Assembly: GCF_946222045.1 (NCBI RefSeq)
Contig: NZ_CAMILN010000002.1
Coordinates: 1 to 64,000 of the forward strand
Length of the DNA: 64,000 bases
Direction: 5' to 3'
From: an uncultured Peptoniphilus sp.
Lineage (GTDB): Bacteria; Bacillota; Clostridia; Tissierellales; Peptoniphilaceae
Shown: piece by piece, positions 18,055-26,801 of the stretch
Numbering within the stretch: position 1 is the stretch's first letter
Layout: every line of letters starts with the position of its first letter
Program-made: the position numbers and the translations under genes
The notes under the pieces: model-generated
Databases searched by the model: none
What the model was told of the DNA's origin: nothing
Seen by the model: the letters and a program-made list of their open reading frames with translations, nothing else

Positions 18055-18360
18055 ATGGATCCTGTTAAAAGAATTAGTGAGATGGAAAAGATTTTAAATG
18101 ATCACAATGATTTGATTGTAGAACTTAGGGCTGCAATTGAAAAATTTGCTGACCACCAAGAAGAATACATGAAGCTTAGCAATTATTATAGCTCCCAAGA
18201 ATATTTTGACGACTTGGAGAGATATGACAAGGGAGAATTGCCTGAAGATCTTCCATGTGGAGTTCTCTCTGAAGATGCTGTCTTTGACCTCTTTGGTGAA
18301 AACTTTAATATTGCCATTGAGATGCTTGAACTTGCAACTGATGTAATTAAATACCGTTAA
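18055..18360 (+). CDS. DUF4298 domain protein
   Basis: 101 residues, acidic and mainly helical, beginning MDPVKRISEMEKILNDHN and containing a YYSSQEYFDDLERYDKGELP stretch typical of DUF4298 proteins of Firmicutes. No signal peptide or membrane segment. AAAGGAGG precedes the start. No function is known. It stands alone between terminators. Confidence 0.8.
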   Translation: MDPVKRISEMEKILNDHNDLIVELRAAIEKFADHQEEYMKLSNYYSSQEYFDDLERYDKGELPEDLPCGVLSEDAVFDLFGENFNIAIEMLELATDVIKYR

Positions 18361-18365
18361 AAAAG

Positions 18366-18400
18366 AAGCCGCAGGATTTTTTCTCCTACGGCTTTCTTTA
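18366..18400. terminator. Bidirectional terminator between convergent genes
   Basis: AAGCCG (18366-18371) / CGGCTT (18389-18394) with inner AGGA/TCCT, T-rich on both outer sides. Serves DUF4298 (+) and the holin-like gene (-). Confidence 0.75.
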
Positions 18401-18406
18401 ATATCT

Positions 18407-18757
18407 TTAGTTAAAATTATTGCTCAAAAATTCTCTTATAGCACTGTTTATAAAACTTAGAACTATTGATGCCCAGAAGGCTGTTCCAAAACTTCCTATG
18501 GATGCAGTGGAAACTAGCTTAAAGGCAATTTGAAGTACAACTGCGTTTACAACTAGGGAAAATAAACCCAAAGTCACAACTGTTATTGGAAATGACAAAA
18601 CCTTTAAGATTGGTTTTATTGTCAAGTTTACTAATGAAAAGATTATTGCCATTGCCACAAAGGCACTTGTTTTTTGAAAATATATATTGCTAAACATTAA
18701 ATCTAATAAATAAAATGATAAAAAGTTTGCAACTAAAGCACCAAATATTTTTTTCAT
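18407..18757 (-). CDS. Phage-holin-family membrane protein (PF04020, YvlD-like)
   Basis: 116 residues with four predicted membrane helices. The stretch LVNLTIKPILKVLSFPITV, then TLGLFSLVVNAVVL, is the hallmark of the PF04020 four-helix family. Despite the family name these are ordinary chromosomal proteins, often linked to envelope stress; no phage genes are nearby. Role unknown. Start preceded by AAGGAGGAAG. Confidence 0.85.
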   Translation of the reverse strand: MKKIFGALVANFLSFYLLDLMFSNIYFQKTSAFVAMAIIFSLVNLTIKPILKVLSFPITVVTLGLFSLVVNAVVLQIAFKLVSTASIGSFGTAFWASIVLSFINSAIREFLSNNFN

Positions 18758-18932
18758 GTCTTCCTCCTTTTTATGTATCTTATACTTTTATTATACCCCA
18801 GTGAAGATATTTATAAAGAAGATTTCCTAAGCTTATGGATAATTAGAAATTTCACACCTGGGTAAAAATTTTGTAAGGGCAAATTAATCTGTGATAGAAT
18901 AATTTTATAAAAAGATCTAAGGAGATGGTTTA

Positions 18933-19667
18933 ATGAGAAAGTACAATTACGGATCTATTATCTTAATACTTATTGTCAATGCAATAATTGCTGGAATCTT
19001 GCAAAATATTGCTGACGGCAACTTGTCATTTTTAAGTGGCTTTGTAGCCTTTATTTTTGATTACATAATTTGCAGGGGACTTCTTTATAACAGGGAAGGA
19101 AGTTTTTCTGACTATTTTAGGGGAATAAAAACCATGACAGGCAAGGTATTTTTGATGAATATCTTGGTGGGAGCTATTACTGTCATCCTAGTTTTGTTAG
19201 CAACACTTTTATCAGGGGCAGGGTCCTTAGTATTTTATGATTTTCCGATTGAGATTGATAGTAACAGGGTTGTCATAAGCTTAATAGTTTTATATGTCCT
19301 AGTAATGATTTTTATATCTCTTATTTTTGCCTACATGAATTTCTTTATGGCAGACGAGAGATACAGGGACCTGACCTTTTTTGACAGCTTAAAGCTTATT
19401 CTTAAGGCAGGTATAAAGTTATTCTCTGAAAGCTTTATGGCAGGAGTTAAGGCTTACAAGATTACTTTGCTGTCTGGTGTCATTGCCCTTGCAACAGGAA
19501 TCCTGGCAATAAAAACTCCAATGGCATCTATACTTGCGTTTATATTTGGATTAATAGCAGCTATCGCCTTCTTCTTCTGCACACCACCATTTCGTGCAAG
19601 ACTATCTGACATCTACCTTGACAGGTCAGGGGAAATTTACGAGGAATTTATTAGAGATAAAAATTAA
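18933..19667 (+). CDS. Uncharacterised multi-pass membrane protein
   Basis: 244 residues with about six hydrophobic segments and a short cytoplasmic tail (PPFRARLSDIYLDRSGEIYE). The architecture resembles the large loose group of Firmicutes integral membrane proteins of the DUF975/YesL kind, but I cannot assign a family with confidence. AAGGAGATGG lies before the start. Divergent from the holin-like gene and closed by a terminator. Confidence 0.7.
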   Translation: MRKYNYGSIILILIVNAIIAGILQNIADGNLSFLSGFVAFIFDYIICRGLLYNREGSFSDYFRGIKTMTGKVFLMNILVGAITVILVLLATLLSGAGSLVFYDFPIEIDSNRVVISLIVLYVLVMIFISLIFAYMNFFMADERYRDLTFFDSLKLILKAGIKLFSESFMAGVKAYKITLLSGVIALATGILAIKTPMASILAFIFGLIAAIAFFFCTPPFRARLSDIYLDRSGEIYEEFIRDKN

Positions 19668-19681
19668 ATTATAAAATTTTT

Positions 19682-19706
19682 CCACTACTTAATGTAGTGG
19701 ACTTTT
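19682..19706 (+). terminator. Rho-independent terminator
   Basis: CCACTAC / GTAGTGG stem (19682-19700), loop TTAAT, then ACTTTTT. Confidence 0.8.
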
Positions 19707-19715
19707 TCTTGCAAA

Positions 19716-19740
19716 TAAAAAGAGACCCTCATGAGTCTCT
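19716..19740 (-). terminator. Terminator overlapping the end of the small membrane protein gene
   Basis: On the minus strand AGAGAC and GTCTCT pair and are followed by TTTTT; the 5' arm of the stem includes the last codons of the gene at 19729. Confidence 0.65.
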
Positions 19741-19899
19741 TAACTTTATTTGCAAGAAAACCAAAGCTCTTATTAACTTGTAGACAGCTACAAGGCAGAT
19801 GAGGATAAAGAAGCTTAAGAAGGGGTCCTTTGTGTAAGTAACAAGTCCCAGGCCCGCCAGGGTGCTAAGTAAAATTTCCCAAAATTTCTTGTTTTTCAT
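19729..19899 (-). CDS. Small membrane protein, unknown function
   Basis: 56 residues, starting MKNKKFWEILLSTLAGLGL, with two hydrophobic segments and a basic C-terminus. ATG 19899 is chosen because AAGGAGG sits 6 bases upstream; a TTG at 19917 would put that ribosome site inside the gene. No family recognised. Confidence 0.6.
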   Translation of the reverse strand: MKNKKFWEILLSTLAGLGLVTYTKDPFLSFFILICLVAVYKLIRALVFLQIKLRDS

Positions 19900-20085
19900 G
19901 TTTATCCTCCTTGTCAAATTTTTATGTACTTAATAAAATATTTCTTATCAATTATTATATACCTCAATAAAAGGATTTTAAAGGATAAAGATTTAATCTG
20001 TTAAAGAATATTAAAAATTTGTAAAATTTCCTTCTTTAAAAATAATTTTTACAATTAAATGTTATCATAGATAAATGGAGGAATT

Positions 20086-20979
20086 ATGTTAATTAATTTT
20101 TTTCACGGGATGGTCATGGCAATAGCCGACTCTGTGCCTGGAGTCAGTGGGGGAACCCTTGCCTTCATCCTAGGTTTTTATGATAAATTTATAGATAATT
20201 TGCACGAATTTTTTGGAGGTCAAGGGGAAAAGAGGAAAGAAGCCTTTAAGTATCTTTTTAATCTTGGACTAGGTTGGCTCTTCGGCCTCTTATTGAGTAT
20301 TTTTTTCCTGTCAGAACTTTTTCAAAAGGAAATATACTTTATGACTTCGGTCTTTCTTGGCCTAACCCTCATGTCACTTCCCTTCCTCATCTCAAGCGAG
20401 ATAGAAATTTTAAGGGATAATAAAGAAGACTTTTATTTTATCTTCCTTGGCCTAATTATAGTTATCCTCTTGGTAATTTTTAGGGGAAAATCAAAATTCA
20501 TTGGTGACTTCGACTTAATCAACCCCAATGTCTTTGATTACATCTACCTCTTCTTAGCAGGAGGACTTGCAATATCTGCCATGGTCTTGCCAGGGATTTC
20601 TGGGTCATCAATTCTTCTCATAGCGGGAGTCTACATACCTGTGGTGGAGGCCCTGGGAGAGGTCATGAGGTTTAACTTCGATAAGCTAATGCCCCTTGTG
20701 GTAATGGCACTTGGAGTCCTCTTTGGTATTTTTATGTCCATAAGGATTATAAGAGAGAGACTGAGGAAGAACCGCGACAAGATGATGTATCTCATTCTTG
20801 GCATGATAATAGGGTCTCTTTATGCAATTGTCATGGGACCAACAACTCTTGGAGGAAACCCTCCACTTAACTTATATAATTTTTCAATCCCTGGATTTTT
20901 CTTGGGAATCATTATCTTATTTATTTTAGAATTTATTAGAATATTAAGACTTAAAGAAGAAAAGAAGACTGGTAATTAA
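20086..20979 (+). CDS. DUF368 polyprenyl-phosphate transporter (PopT type)
   Basis: 297 residues, about eight to ten membrane helices. The N-terminal GMVMAIADSVPGVSGGTLAF and central AMVLPGISGSSILLIAGVY are the paired motifs of DUF368 proteins, a family shown to return undecaprenyl phosphate across the membrane for reuse in wall synthesis. The window also carries UppP at 30195, which generates the same lipid. The start has TGGAGG in front. Its TAA abuts the stop of the convergent LTA synthase gene, with a shared hairpin made from both coding ends. Confidence 0.85.
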   Translation: MLINFFHGMVMAIADSVPGVSGGTLAFILGFYDKFIDNLHEFFGGQGEKRKEAFKYLFNLGLGWLFGLLLSIFFLSELFQKEIYFMTSVFLGLTLMSLPFLISSEIEILRDNKEDFYFIFLGLIIVILLVIFRGKSKFIGDFDLINPNVFDYIYLFLAGGLAISAMVLPGISGSSILLIAGVYIPVVEALGEVMRFNFDKLMPLVVMALGVLFGIFMSIRIIRERLRKNRDKMMYLILGMIIGSLYAIVMGPTTLGGNPPLNLYNFSIPGFFLGIIILFILEFIRILRLKEEKKTGN

Positions 20980-20999
20980 TCAGTCTTCTTTATTTTTTT
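20964..20999. terminator. Bidirectional terminator formed by two gene ends
   Basis: GAAGACTG (20964-20971) and CAGTCTTC (20981-20988) pair; the left arm encodes the last residues of the DUF368 gene and the right arm the last residues of ltaS. T-rich runs lie on both outer sides. Confidence 0.8.
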
Positions 21000-22809
21000 C
21001 TACTAATTCTATTAAGTTGTCATTGGTCATTAGGTTATTGGAGTAGTCGATACATATCTTGGCCCAGTCCGATTCCTTCCTTGCCTGGTCAAGAGGAAGG
21101 GGCCTTCTCGTCTTCCTGTCAATTAATTTGGAATTTTCAAAAACTCCGTCACGAGAGTATTCGAAGACCCTATCCCTTGTTATATATGAACCTTTTAAGA
21201 GGTAGGTTTGGGGATAGACTGCATTGTTTTCTACTTCCTTTCCCCAGCCAAGAAGGTCAATACCAAATGTAGGAATTTCTTTTCTGTCCCAGCCCATGAG
21301 ATTTAAAATAGTGGGATATAGGTCAAGTTGTGAGCCAACACTGTGCCTTGTAATATTTTTATTAAATCCAGGGACATGGATGACAAGGGGGATGTTCATC
21401 ATGTCGTCGTAGTCAATTTCACGTCCCAGCCACCTCTCCATGGATTCTTTGTCCTTTTCCTTGTTAAGGGTGTAGGCGTGGTGGTCTCCATAAATAACTA
21501 CTACAGTCTTATCTAAGATACCAGATTTTTCTAGCTTGTCAAAAAATTCTTCCATGGCCCTGTCGGTGTATCTTGCACAGGAAATATAATCGTAGACAAA
21601 GTCTGTCTTGTCATCAGCTTCCTTTGGAATTTCACGCAAGTTATCTGGAAGATTGTAGGGAGTGTGGGTAGTAAGAGTTACCATAAGGGCGAAAAACTTT
21701 TTGCCTTCCTCGCCAACTTCTTTTATTTTATCAAAGGATTGGTTGAAGAAGGACTTGTCTGATAGGCCCATCATGACTTGGTCAGATTGATTATAAGTCT
21801 CCCCAAGATAAATCCTATCAAAGTCAAAGTTTTTATAGATTTCTTGGCGATTATAAAACTTGCCTGTGTTGCCGTGCATGGCTAGAGTTTCATATCCCAT
21901 CTTTTTGGCAATCCTTGGCAGTCCATAAGTTTTCTTGTCCTTGTAGACAGAATAGGCCTGGCCATCAAGGGTAGGATAAACTGATGTCATGGAGACAAAC
22001 TCAGCATCAGATGTGTTGCCAAATCCTAGGAGTTCAAAATAATTGTCAAAATAGATGGCCCCCTCCTTCTTTATCAAGGAATTTAGGAAGGGAGTCACCT
22101 CTTCTCCATTATAGGTCCTATTGACAACAGCATTTTGCAGGGACTCGCATTGGATGAAGATTATATTTTTATCTTTTGCAAGGCCTGTATATTCATTGGC
22201 TTTAATTTCTCGAAAAGAAAAGTATTTTTTTATATCAGTTTTTTCTAGGGACCTGGCATCTTGTCTGGCCTCCACCCTTGTGTAAAGGGGAGATAAAAAA
22301 GTTGAAGTGTAGACTTCTGTCCCCCTAAGAGGTCTTATAAAAAGTCCTGGCAAGATGAGGATGGCAAAAAATATTCCAAGGTCTTTATAAAATCTTTCCT
22401 TATTAAAAGTTTCTTCCCAATAATATTTATTTATCAAGTAGGCAAGACCGAGTCCAGATAAAATCATTAATAAGTAGGCAGGAGAAAAGTCCTTAAAGAT
22501 GACAGGTAGAACTCCGCCAGCTTCTCTTGCAAGCCCAAGCCTTCCAAATATATCAAAGGAATGGAACTCCCTAAAGTAGATAGAAAGGCCAATCTTTAAA
22601 AATACAATTAAGCCTGTCACGGTGTATTTATATTTTTTCTTGGGATAGAGATTTAAAAGTATGTAGTCGAGACGATCTGTCAAGATAATGGAAATAATTA
22701 ATATGTAAAGGCCCTTATCGTCTGTGGGGCTTCCAAGAGAAGTCCTATAGAAAATAAGATTTATAATAAAAAATAAAGTTTTTGTAAGATTTTTATAGTG
22801 TTTTTCCAT
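20980..22809 (-). CDS. ltaS: Lipoteichoic acid synthase-family sulfatase
   Basis: 609 residues: five N-terminal membrane helices (to ~165), then an extracellular sulfatase-fold domain that transfers glycerol phosphate from phosphatidylglycerol. Seen: IIFIQCESLQNAVV (metal-binding Glu), the nucleophile Thr in FGNTSDAEF (~270), HGNTGKFYNR, TLTTHTPY (~385) and IYGDHHAY (Asp-His metal ligands, ~450). Length and order fit LtaS-type enzymes; a paralogue with another polymer substrate cannot be excluded. Its stop (20980-20982) is directly adjacent to the stop of the DUF368 gene. Confidence 0.88.
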   Translation of the reverse strand: MEKHYKNLTKTLFFIINLIFYRTSLGSPTDDKGLYILIISIILTDRLDYILLNLYPKKKYKYTVTGLIVFLKIGLSIYFREFHSFDIFGRLGLAREAGGVLPVIFKDFSPAYLLMILSGLGLAYLINKYYWEETFNKERFYKDLGIFFAILILPGLFIRPLRGTEVYTSTFLSPLYTRVEARQDARSLEKTDIKKYFSFREIKANEYTGLAKDKNIIFIQCESLQNAVVNRTYNGEEVTPFLNSLIKKEGAIYFDNYFELLGFGNTSDAEFVSMTSVYPTLDGQAYSVYKDKKTYGLPRIAKKMGYETLAMHGNTGKFYNRQEIYKNFDFDRIYLGETYNQSDQVMMGLSDKSFFNQSFDKIKEVGEEGKKFFALMVTLTTHTPYNLPDNLREIPKEADDKTDFVYDYISCARYTDRAMEEFFDKLEKSGILDKTVVVIYGDHHAYTLNKEKDKESMERWLGREIDYDDMMNIPLVIHVPGFNKNITRHSVGSQLDLYPTILNLMGWDRKEIPTFGIDLLGWGKEVENNAVYPQTYLLKGSYITRDRVFEYSRDGVFENSKLIDRKTRRPLPLDQARKESDWAKICIDYSNNLMTNDNLIELVEKNKED

Positions 22810-22872
22810 TTGTCCTCGTCCTTAATAATAAGCTTAAGGAAAATTATAAATTAAGAGAGATTTTTAAGCAAG

Positions 22873-22894
22873 AAAAAACCAGCCTCTTGGCTGG
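22873..22894 (-). terminator. Terminator of the zinc metallopeptidase gene
   Basis: CCAGCC / GGCTGG stem (22879-22894), loop TCTT, followed on the minus strand by TTTTTT. Confidence 0.8.
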
Positions 22895-22901
22895 TATCTC
22901 T

Positions 22902-23738
22902 TTATAAACTTTTTCTATTAAAGGTATCCCATTCTGACAAGTCGCCAGCCTCGTAACCTTTCTTGAACCAACGAACCCTGTCTTCGCTAGATCCGTGGGT
23001 GAAGGACTCTGGCCTTACATAGCCTTGGGCCTTCTTTTGGATTGCGTCGTCACCAATGGACCAAGCAGTTGAGATTGCCTCGTCAATGTCGCCTGGGTCA
23101 AGATAGCCCTTGTCCTTTTGGTATCTTGCCACAACTCCAGCCAGATAATCTGCTTGAAGTTCAAGCCTAACTGTTAGGGCATTTCTTTCTTCTTCAGACA
23201 TCTGACTTGCAAGCTCTTGGTATTGTTTCATTATTCCAGTAACTTCTTGAACATGGTGACCAACCTCGTGACTAATAACATAGGAGAGGATAAAGTCTCC
23301 CTCGTCAGCCCCAAAGTCTTTTATTAGTGAGTCATAAAAGGAAAGGTCCATGTAAATTGATTCGTCTCTTGAACAATAGAAGGGGCCCATGCCTGAGTTT
23401 GCAATACCGCAACCACTTTTTACTTGACCCTTGAAGATTTCCATCTTGGGCTCCCTATATTCTATTCCTTCTTTTCTTAGAATTTCGGTCCAGGCATCTT
23501 CGGTGTCAGCCAAGACAACTGATGAATAATCGTATAGGGTTTGCTCTCTCTCAGAAAGTTGGTATTCCTGCTGAGAGTTTTGGGTTCCACCACCTAGGCC
23601 TGACCTAATTGCGTCTCTTGGACTTCCTGTTATTAAAAAAACTATAAGTGCAACTATAAGTCCTCCGCCACCAAGGGCAACTCCGCCACCCTTAGATCTG
23701 GAGACATTTGAACTTTTTCTTCTACCTTGCCATTTCAT
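22902..23738 (-). CDS. Neutral zinc metallopeptidase (PF04228, YpfJ-like)
   Basis: 278 residues. A basic N-terminus (MKWQGRRKSSNV) and one glycine-rich membrane helix (ALGGGGLIVALIVFLITG) anchor it with the catalytic domain outside. The zincin motif SHEVGHHVQEV (~160) is followed by the family sequences RLELQADYLAGV, with its third metal ligand, and SFTHGSSEDRVRWF. The physiological substrate is unknown. Transcribed alone, away from ltaS by its own terminator. Confidence 0.88.
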   Translation of the reverse strand: MKWQGRRKSSNVSRSKGGGVALGGGGLIVALIVFLITGSPRDAIRSGLGGGTQNSQQEYQLSEREQTLYDYSSVVLADTEDAWTEILRKEGIEYREPKMEIFKGQVKSGCGIANSGMGPFYCSRDESIYMDLSFYDSLIKDFGADEGDFILSYVISHEVGHHVQEVTGIMKQYQELASQMSEEERNALTVRLELQADYLAGVVARYQKDKGYLDPGDIDEAISTAWSIGDDAIQKKAQGYVRPESFTHGSSEDRVRWFKKGYEAGDLSEWDTFNRKSL

Positions 23739-23823
23739 AATATCCCTCCAAGACTTTCTTACCCAATTTAAGGAGAGATTATTGGAAAATTTTTAAAGAT
23801 TTACTATAATAAAATACAAGTGA

Positions 23824-23931
23824 TGGATAAGGTCTGGAGTCATTTCATCAGACCGAGAATTTTTATATAACATTGACGGAGAAATTTATAGGGCAAGAGA
23901 GATAAACTACGAGGTCTTGTCAATGATTTAA
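23824..23931 (+). pseudogene. Possible remnant of a diacylglycerol-kinase-type gene (C-terminus only)
   Basis: 35 codons are open between TGA 23821-23823 and TAA 23929-23931, without a start codon or ribosome site. The translation ends REFLYNIDGEIYRAREINYE, then VLSMI, resembling the IDG-[DE] C-terminal strand of diacylglycerol-kinase-family proteins, such as the end of the intact gene at 44248. Short and tentative. Confidence 0.3.
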
Positions 23932-23958
23932 AGTAGATTTATTTTAAGGAGTGAGAAG

Positions 23959-24597
23959 ATGAAAGTTGGAGTATTCGCAGGGACTCATGAAGACACAAGG
24001 ATGGGAGTAGACCTCTTGAGGGAGAGGGGATTTGAAACTTTGTCCTATCCTATTTCCGAGAACCCCAAGGACCAGTCCCTGCTTCAATATTATTCAAGAG
24101 AAGAACTCACAAGACTTGTTGAAGAAAAAATTGTGGATGCGAAAAAATCTGGCGCAGAGAAAATTTTTATTTACTGCAACTCTCTTTCTGCCTCCATAGA
24201 TCTAGAAGAATTATCTCGCCGCCAAGCCATCCAAATTATAAGTCCCTTGGACTTTTATACAGACCTTGACCCTGGCTATAAAAAGATAATTATACTTGCA
24301 GCAAACTCGAAATCAGCCCACGGAGTTGATGCCCTTCTTTGCCAAAAGAACTTTAGGGACACAATTTCTATTGGAATCCTAAGTCTTGTTGAAGAAATCG
24401 AAAAGAAGACTGACCCAGAAAAAATTGTTGATAAGCTTGGATTAAGAGACCTCTTTAACTTTTTTAACAAGATGGAAGAAAGACCTGAGGGAATTATCCT
24501 TGCTTGCACCCACTTACCCTACATGAAAGAGGAATTTAAAAAATTGACAGATATAGAAATCTTGGATCCAGCAGAGGACATGATAAAAAGACTTTAA
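23959..24597 (+). CDS. Asp/Glu racemase superfamily protein
   Basis: 212 residues with the two-domain cofactor-independent racemase pattern: VGVFAGTHEDTRMGVDLL at the N-terminus, first catalytic Cys in IFIYCNSLSAS (~75) and second in IILACTHLPYMKEEF (~180). It is shorter than glutamate racemase MurI (usually about 260 residues) and diverged, so amino-acid racemase (Asp, Glu or similar) is as far as I would go. Preceded by AAGGAGTGAGAAG and followed by a terminator. Confidence 0.75.
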   Translation: MKVGVFAGTHEDTRMGVDLLRERGFETLSYPISENPKDQSLLQYYSREELTRLVEEKIVDAKKSGAEKIFIYCNSLSASIDLEELSRRQAIQIISPLDFYTDLDPGYKKIIILAANSKSAHGVDALLCQKNFRDTISIGILSLVEEIEKKTDPEKIVDKLGLRDLFNFFNKMEERPEGIILACTHLPYMKEEFKKLTDIEILDPAEDMIKRL

Positions 24598-24637
24598 ACA
24601 TAAACAATCCACAAAAAAATGAAATTTTGCACCAAAA

Positions 24638-24669
24638 AAAGAGCTTTTTCTTAGCTCTTTTCTTTTTTT
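24638..24669 (+). terminator. Rho-independent terminator after the racemase-like gene
   Basis: AAAGAGCT and AGCTCTTT pair (24638-24660), then a T-rich tract. Confidence 0.75.
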
Positions 24670-24900
24670 ACCCACAAAAGTTGATAACTTTTATAAAATT
24701 GTGGATAAGATTGTATAATTTTCATAAAATTCCCTCAAAATTCTTGTAAATTTACAAATTTTTCTTGTTTTATGATAATTTTTTCAAAATGTGCATGAAA
24801 TGTGCAGAACTTTTCGAGACAGATGTTCATATTCCTGTGGATAATGTGGATAAAGCTGGGGATAAAGTCTTTATCACAAGTAGGCTTGTGGAAAGAAACT
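24668..24900. promoter_or_regulatory. DnaA-box cluster beside an AT-rich tract
   Basis: Three exact copies of TGTGGATAA (complement of TTATCCACA) lie at 24700-24708, 24836-24844 and 24845-24853, the last two directly abutting. One-mismatch copies occur at 24668-24676 (TTACCCACA) and 24857-24865 (TGGGGATAA), and another exact box at 25047-25055 inside the next gene. Between the first and second boxes is an almost pure A/T tract (24709-24790). The pattern is origin-like, but dnaA is not here and the rplI-dnaB orientation does not fit an origin at this point; a DnaA-titration or regulatory site is the alternative. Confidence 0.6.
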
Positions 24901-24914
24901 TGATAAGATTTTTA

Positions 24915-26801
24915 TCAGTCCTCAAGTTCCATCCACTTTTCATAAAGCTCTTCTAGAGTCTTTGCAAGGCTTTCACGCTCTATTGATAAATCACTTGCTA
25001 GTTGATAATCGCTGTAAGTGTCAGAGTCTGCAAGTTTAGAATCAATTGTGGATAACTTTTCTTCGATTGTTGAAATCTCGCCCTCAATTTTTTCTTTTTC
25101 CTTGCGAAGGGCCTTATTTTTTTTGCGTTCTTCTCTCTCTTCACGCTTTTCTCTTTCAATTTCTGTCCTAGACTTGTAATCTTCGTCATCATTTTCCACT
25201 TCTGTGGTCTTTTCAAGATAATAATCATAGTTACCAAGGAAGGTGTTAATCCCAGACTCAGTCATCTCAAAAATCTTATCAACAGTCTTATTTAAAAAAT
25301 ACCTGTCGTGGGATATGGATAGGACTGTTCCCTCATATTTTAAGAGAGCATCTTCAAGGATTTCCTTGGAGTCAATGTCCAAGTGGTTGGTAGGCTCGTC
25401 AAGGACAAGGAAGTTTGCCCCCTTGAGCATAATTTTTAAAAGTGATAATCTTCCTCGCTCTCCACCAGAAAGTTCATCAATGGTCTTGAAAATGTCGTTG
25501 CCCACAAAGAGAAACTCTGCCAGGTACTTTCGAATTTGGAAGTGCTCAAGCTTTGGGAACTCGTCCCAAATCTCATCCATGACAGTCTTGTCTAGGCTTA
25601 GGTTGTCAAGCTCCTGGTAGAAGAAGGCAACATCCACATTGGACCCCAGCCTGACTTCTCCAGATGTTGGAGAAGTTTCTCCAGCAATAATCTTAAAGAG
25701 GGTGGACTTGCCCACACCATTGGGACCAATTAGGCCGATCTTGTCGCTCTTGTAGACAAAGGCATTGAGGTCTTTGAAGACTTGATGGTCGTCAAAGGAC
25801 TTTGCAAGGTCCTTAATCTCCAAGACATCCCTTCCCGAAGTCTTCTTGGGAGTGAAGTGGAGATTGGTCTTCTTGTTGGAAGTTGGCATCTCAATCCTCT
25901 GCATCTTATCCAGCATCTTCTTACGACTCTTGCCCTGCTTGATAAACCTGTCACGGCCAAGGTTCATGTATCTCTTTATAATTTCTTCTTGTCTTTTAAT
26001 TTCTTTTTGCTGGTCCTCATATTGTCTCTTTAGGACTTCGAAGTCCTTCTTCCTCTGTCTCACATAGGTGTCGTAGTTGCCCTTGTAGGTTTTGGTTCCA
26101 CCATTTTCTAAGAGGACAATCTTAGAGACAATGTTGTTTAAGAAGTACCTGTCGTGAGAGATTATGATGACGGCCTTGTCAATGTCCTTTAAGTATTTTT
26201 CCAGCCAAGAGATGGCCCCAATGTCCAAGTGGTTGGTAGGCTCGTCAAGTAGGAGCAGGTCTGCATCTTCAAGAAGGAGCATGGCCAGGGCCACACGAGA
26301 CTTTTGTCCACCAGATAGGGTGGAGATGTCCTTGTCAAAGTCCTCTTCTGTGAAGCCAAGGCCAATTAGGGTCCCCCTGATCTTGGAGTTGTAAGAGTAG
26401 CCATCCCTCTTGTGAAACTCGTCTTGGAGCCTTTGGTACTTCATGAGTTCTTCATCTAGATTGTCTGGATTTTCTGCAATTATGTGCTCTTGATTTCTCA
26501 AGTTTTTTTCAAGTTCTATTAGGTCAGCAAAGATTGAAAGGCAGTTGTCGTAAATAGATCCTTCAGTGTGAAGGCTAAGCTGTTGCTCCAAGTAGCCTAT
26601 CTTTAAATCTTTTTTCCTAAAAATTTCCCCCTCGTCGTAGGAGAGGTTTTCTGTAATTATATTAAAAAGAGTGGACTTGCCACTTCCGTTGATTCCAATA
26701 AGGCCAATTTTATCCTTATCTTCCACTATTAGGTTTCCATCTCTAATAGTTTCTTCATCAATATAGGATTTTTTTATATTTGTTAAACTAAGTATTGGCA
26801 T
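24915..26801 (-). CDS. ABC-F family ATPase (Uup/YdiF-like)
   Basis: About 628 residues, soluble, two ABC cassettes with no membrane segments. First cassette: GINGSGKSTLFN, LSGGQKSRVALAMLL, LLLDEPTNHLD; linker with a long basic helical arm (RQRKKDFEVLKRQYEDQQ); second cassette: GPNGVGKSTLFK, LSGGERGRLSLLKIML, LVLDEPTNHLD. A C-terminal charged coiled coil (~545-625) as in Uup/YdiF follows. Such proteins act on the ribosome rather than as transporters. ATG 26801 is chosen because AGGAGG is 5 bases upstream; a TTG at 26828 would place it inside the gene. Confidence 0.9.
   Translation of the reverse strand: MPILSLTNIKKSYIDEETIRDGNLIVEDKDKIGLIGINGSGKSTLFNIITENLSYDEGEIFRKKDLKIGYLEQQLSLHTEGSIYDNCLSIFADLIELEKNLRNQEHIIAENPDNLDEELMKYQRLQDEFHKRDGYSYNSKIRGTLIGLGFTEEDFDKDISTLSGGQKSRVALAMLLLEDADLLLLDEPTNHLDIGAISWLEKYLKDIDKAVIIISHDRYFLNNIVSKIVLLENGGTKTYKGNYDTYVRQRKKDFEVLKRQYEDQQKEIKRQEEIIKRYMNLGRDRFIKQGKSRKKMLDKMQRIEMPTSNKKTNLHFTPKKTSGRDVLEIKDLAKSFDDHQVFKDLNAFVYKSDKIGLIGPNGVGKSTLFKIIAGETSPTSGEVRLGSNVDVAFFYQELDNLSLDKTVMDEIWDEFPKLEHFQIRKYLAEFLFVGNDIFKTIDELSGGERGRLSLLKIMLKGANFLVLDEPTNHLDIDSKEILEDALLKYEGTVLSISHDRYFLNKTVDKIFEMTESGINTFLGNYDYYLEKTTEVENDDEDYKSRTEIEREKREEREERKKNKALRKEKEKIEGEISTIEEKLSTIDSKLADSDTYSDYQLASDLSIERESLAKTLEELYEKWMELED

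Noticed and set aside
18407..18757. Prophage remnant because of the holin-family protein
   Set aside because: PF04020 members are common chromosomal membrane proteins and there are no other phage genes around.
24668..24900. Calling the DnaA-box cluster oriC outright
   Set aside because: No dnaA/dnaN next to it and gene orientation, especially rplI-dnaB, does not diverge from this point; reported as a DnaA-box cluster only.
24765..24956. 63-codon plus-strand ORF across the DnaA-box cluster
   Set aside because: It starts at a TTG without a ribosome site and runs into the end of the ABC-F gene on the other strand; its sequence is explained by the repeated TGTGGATAA elements.
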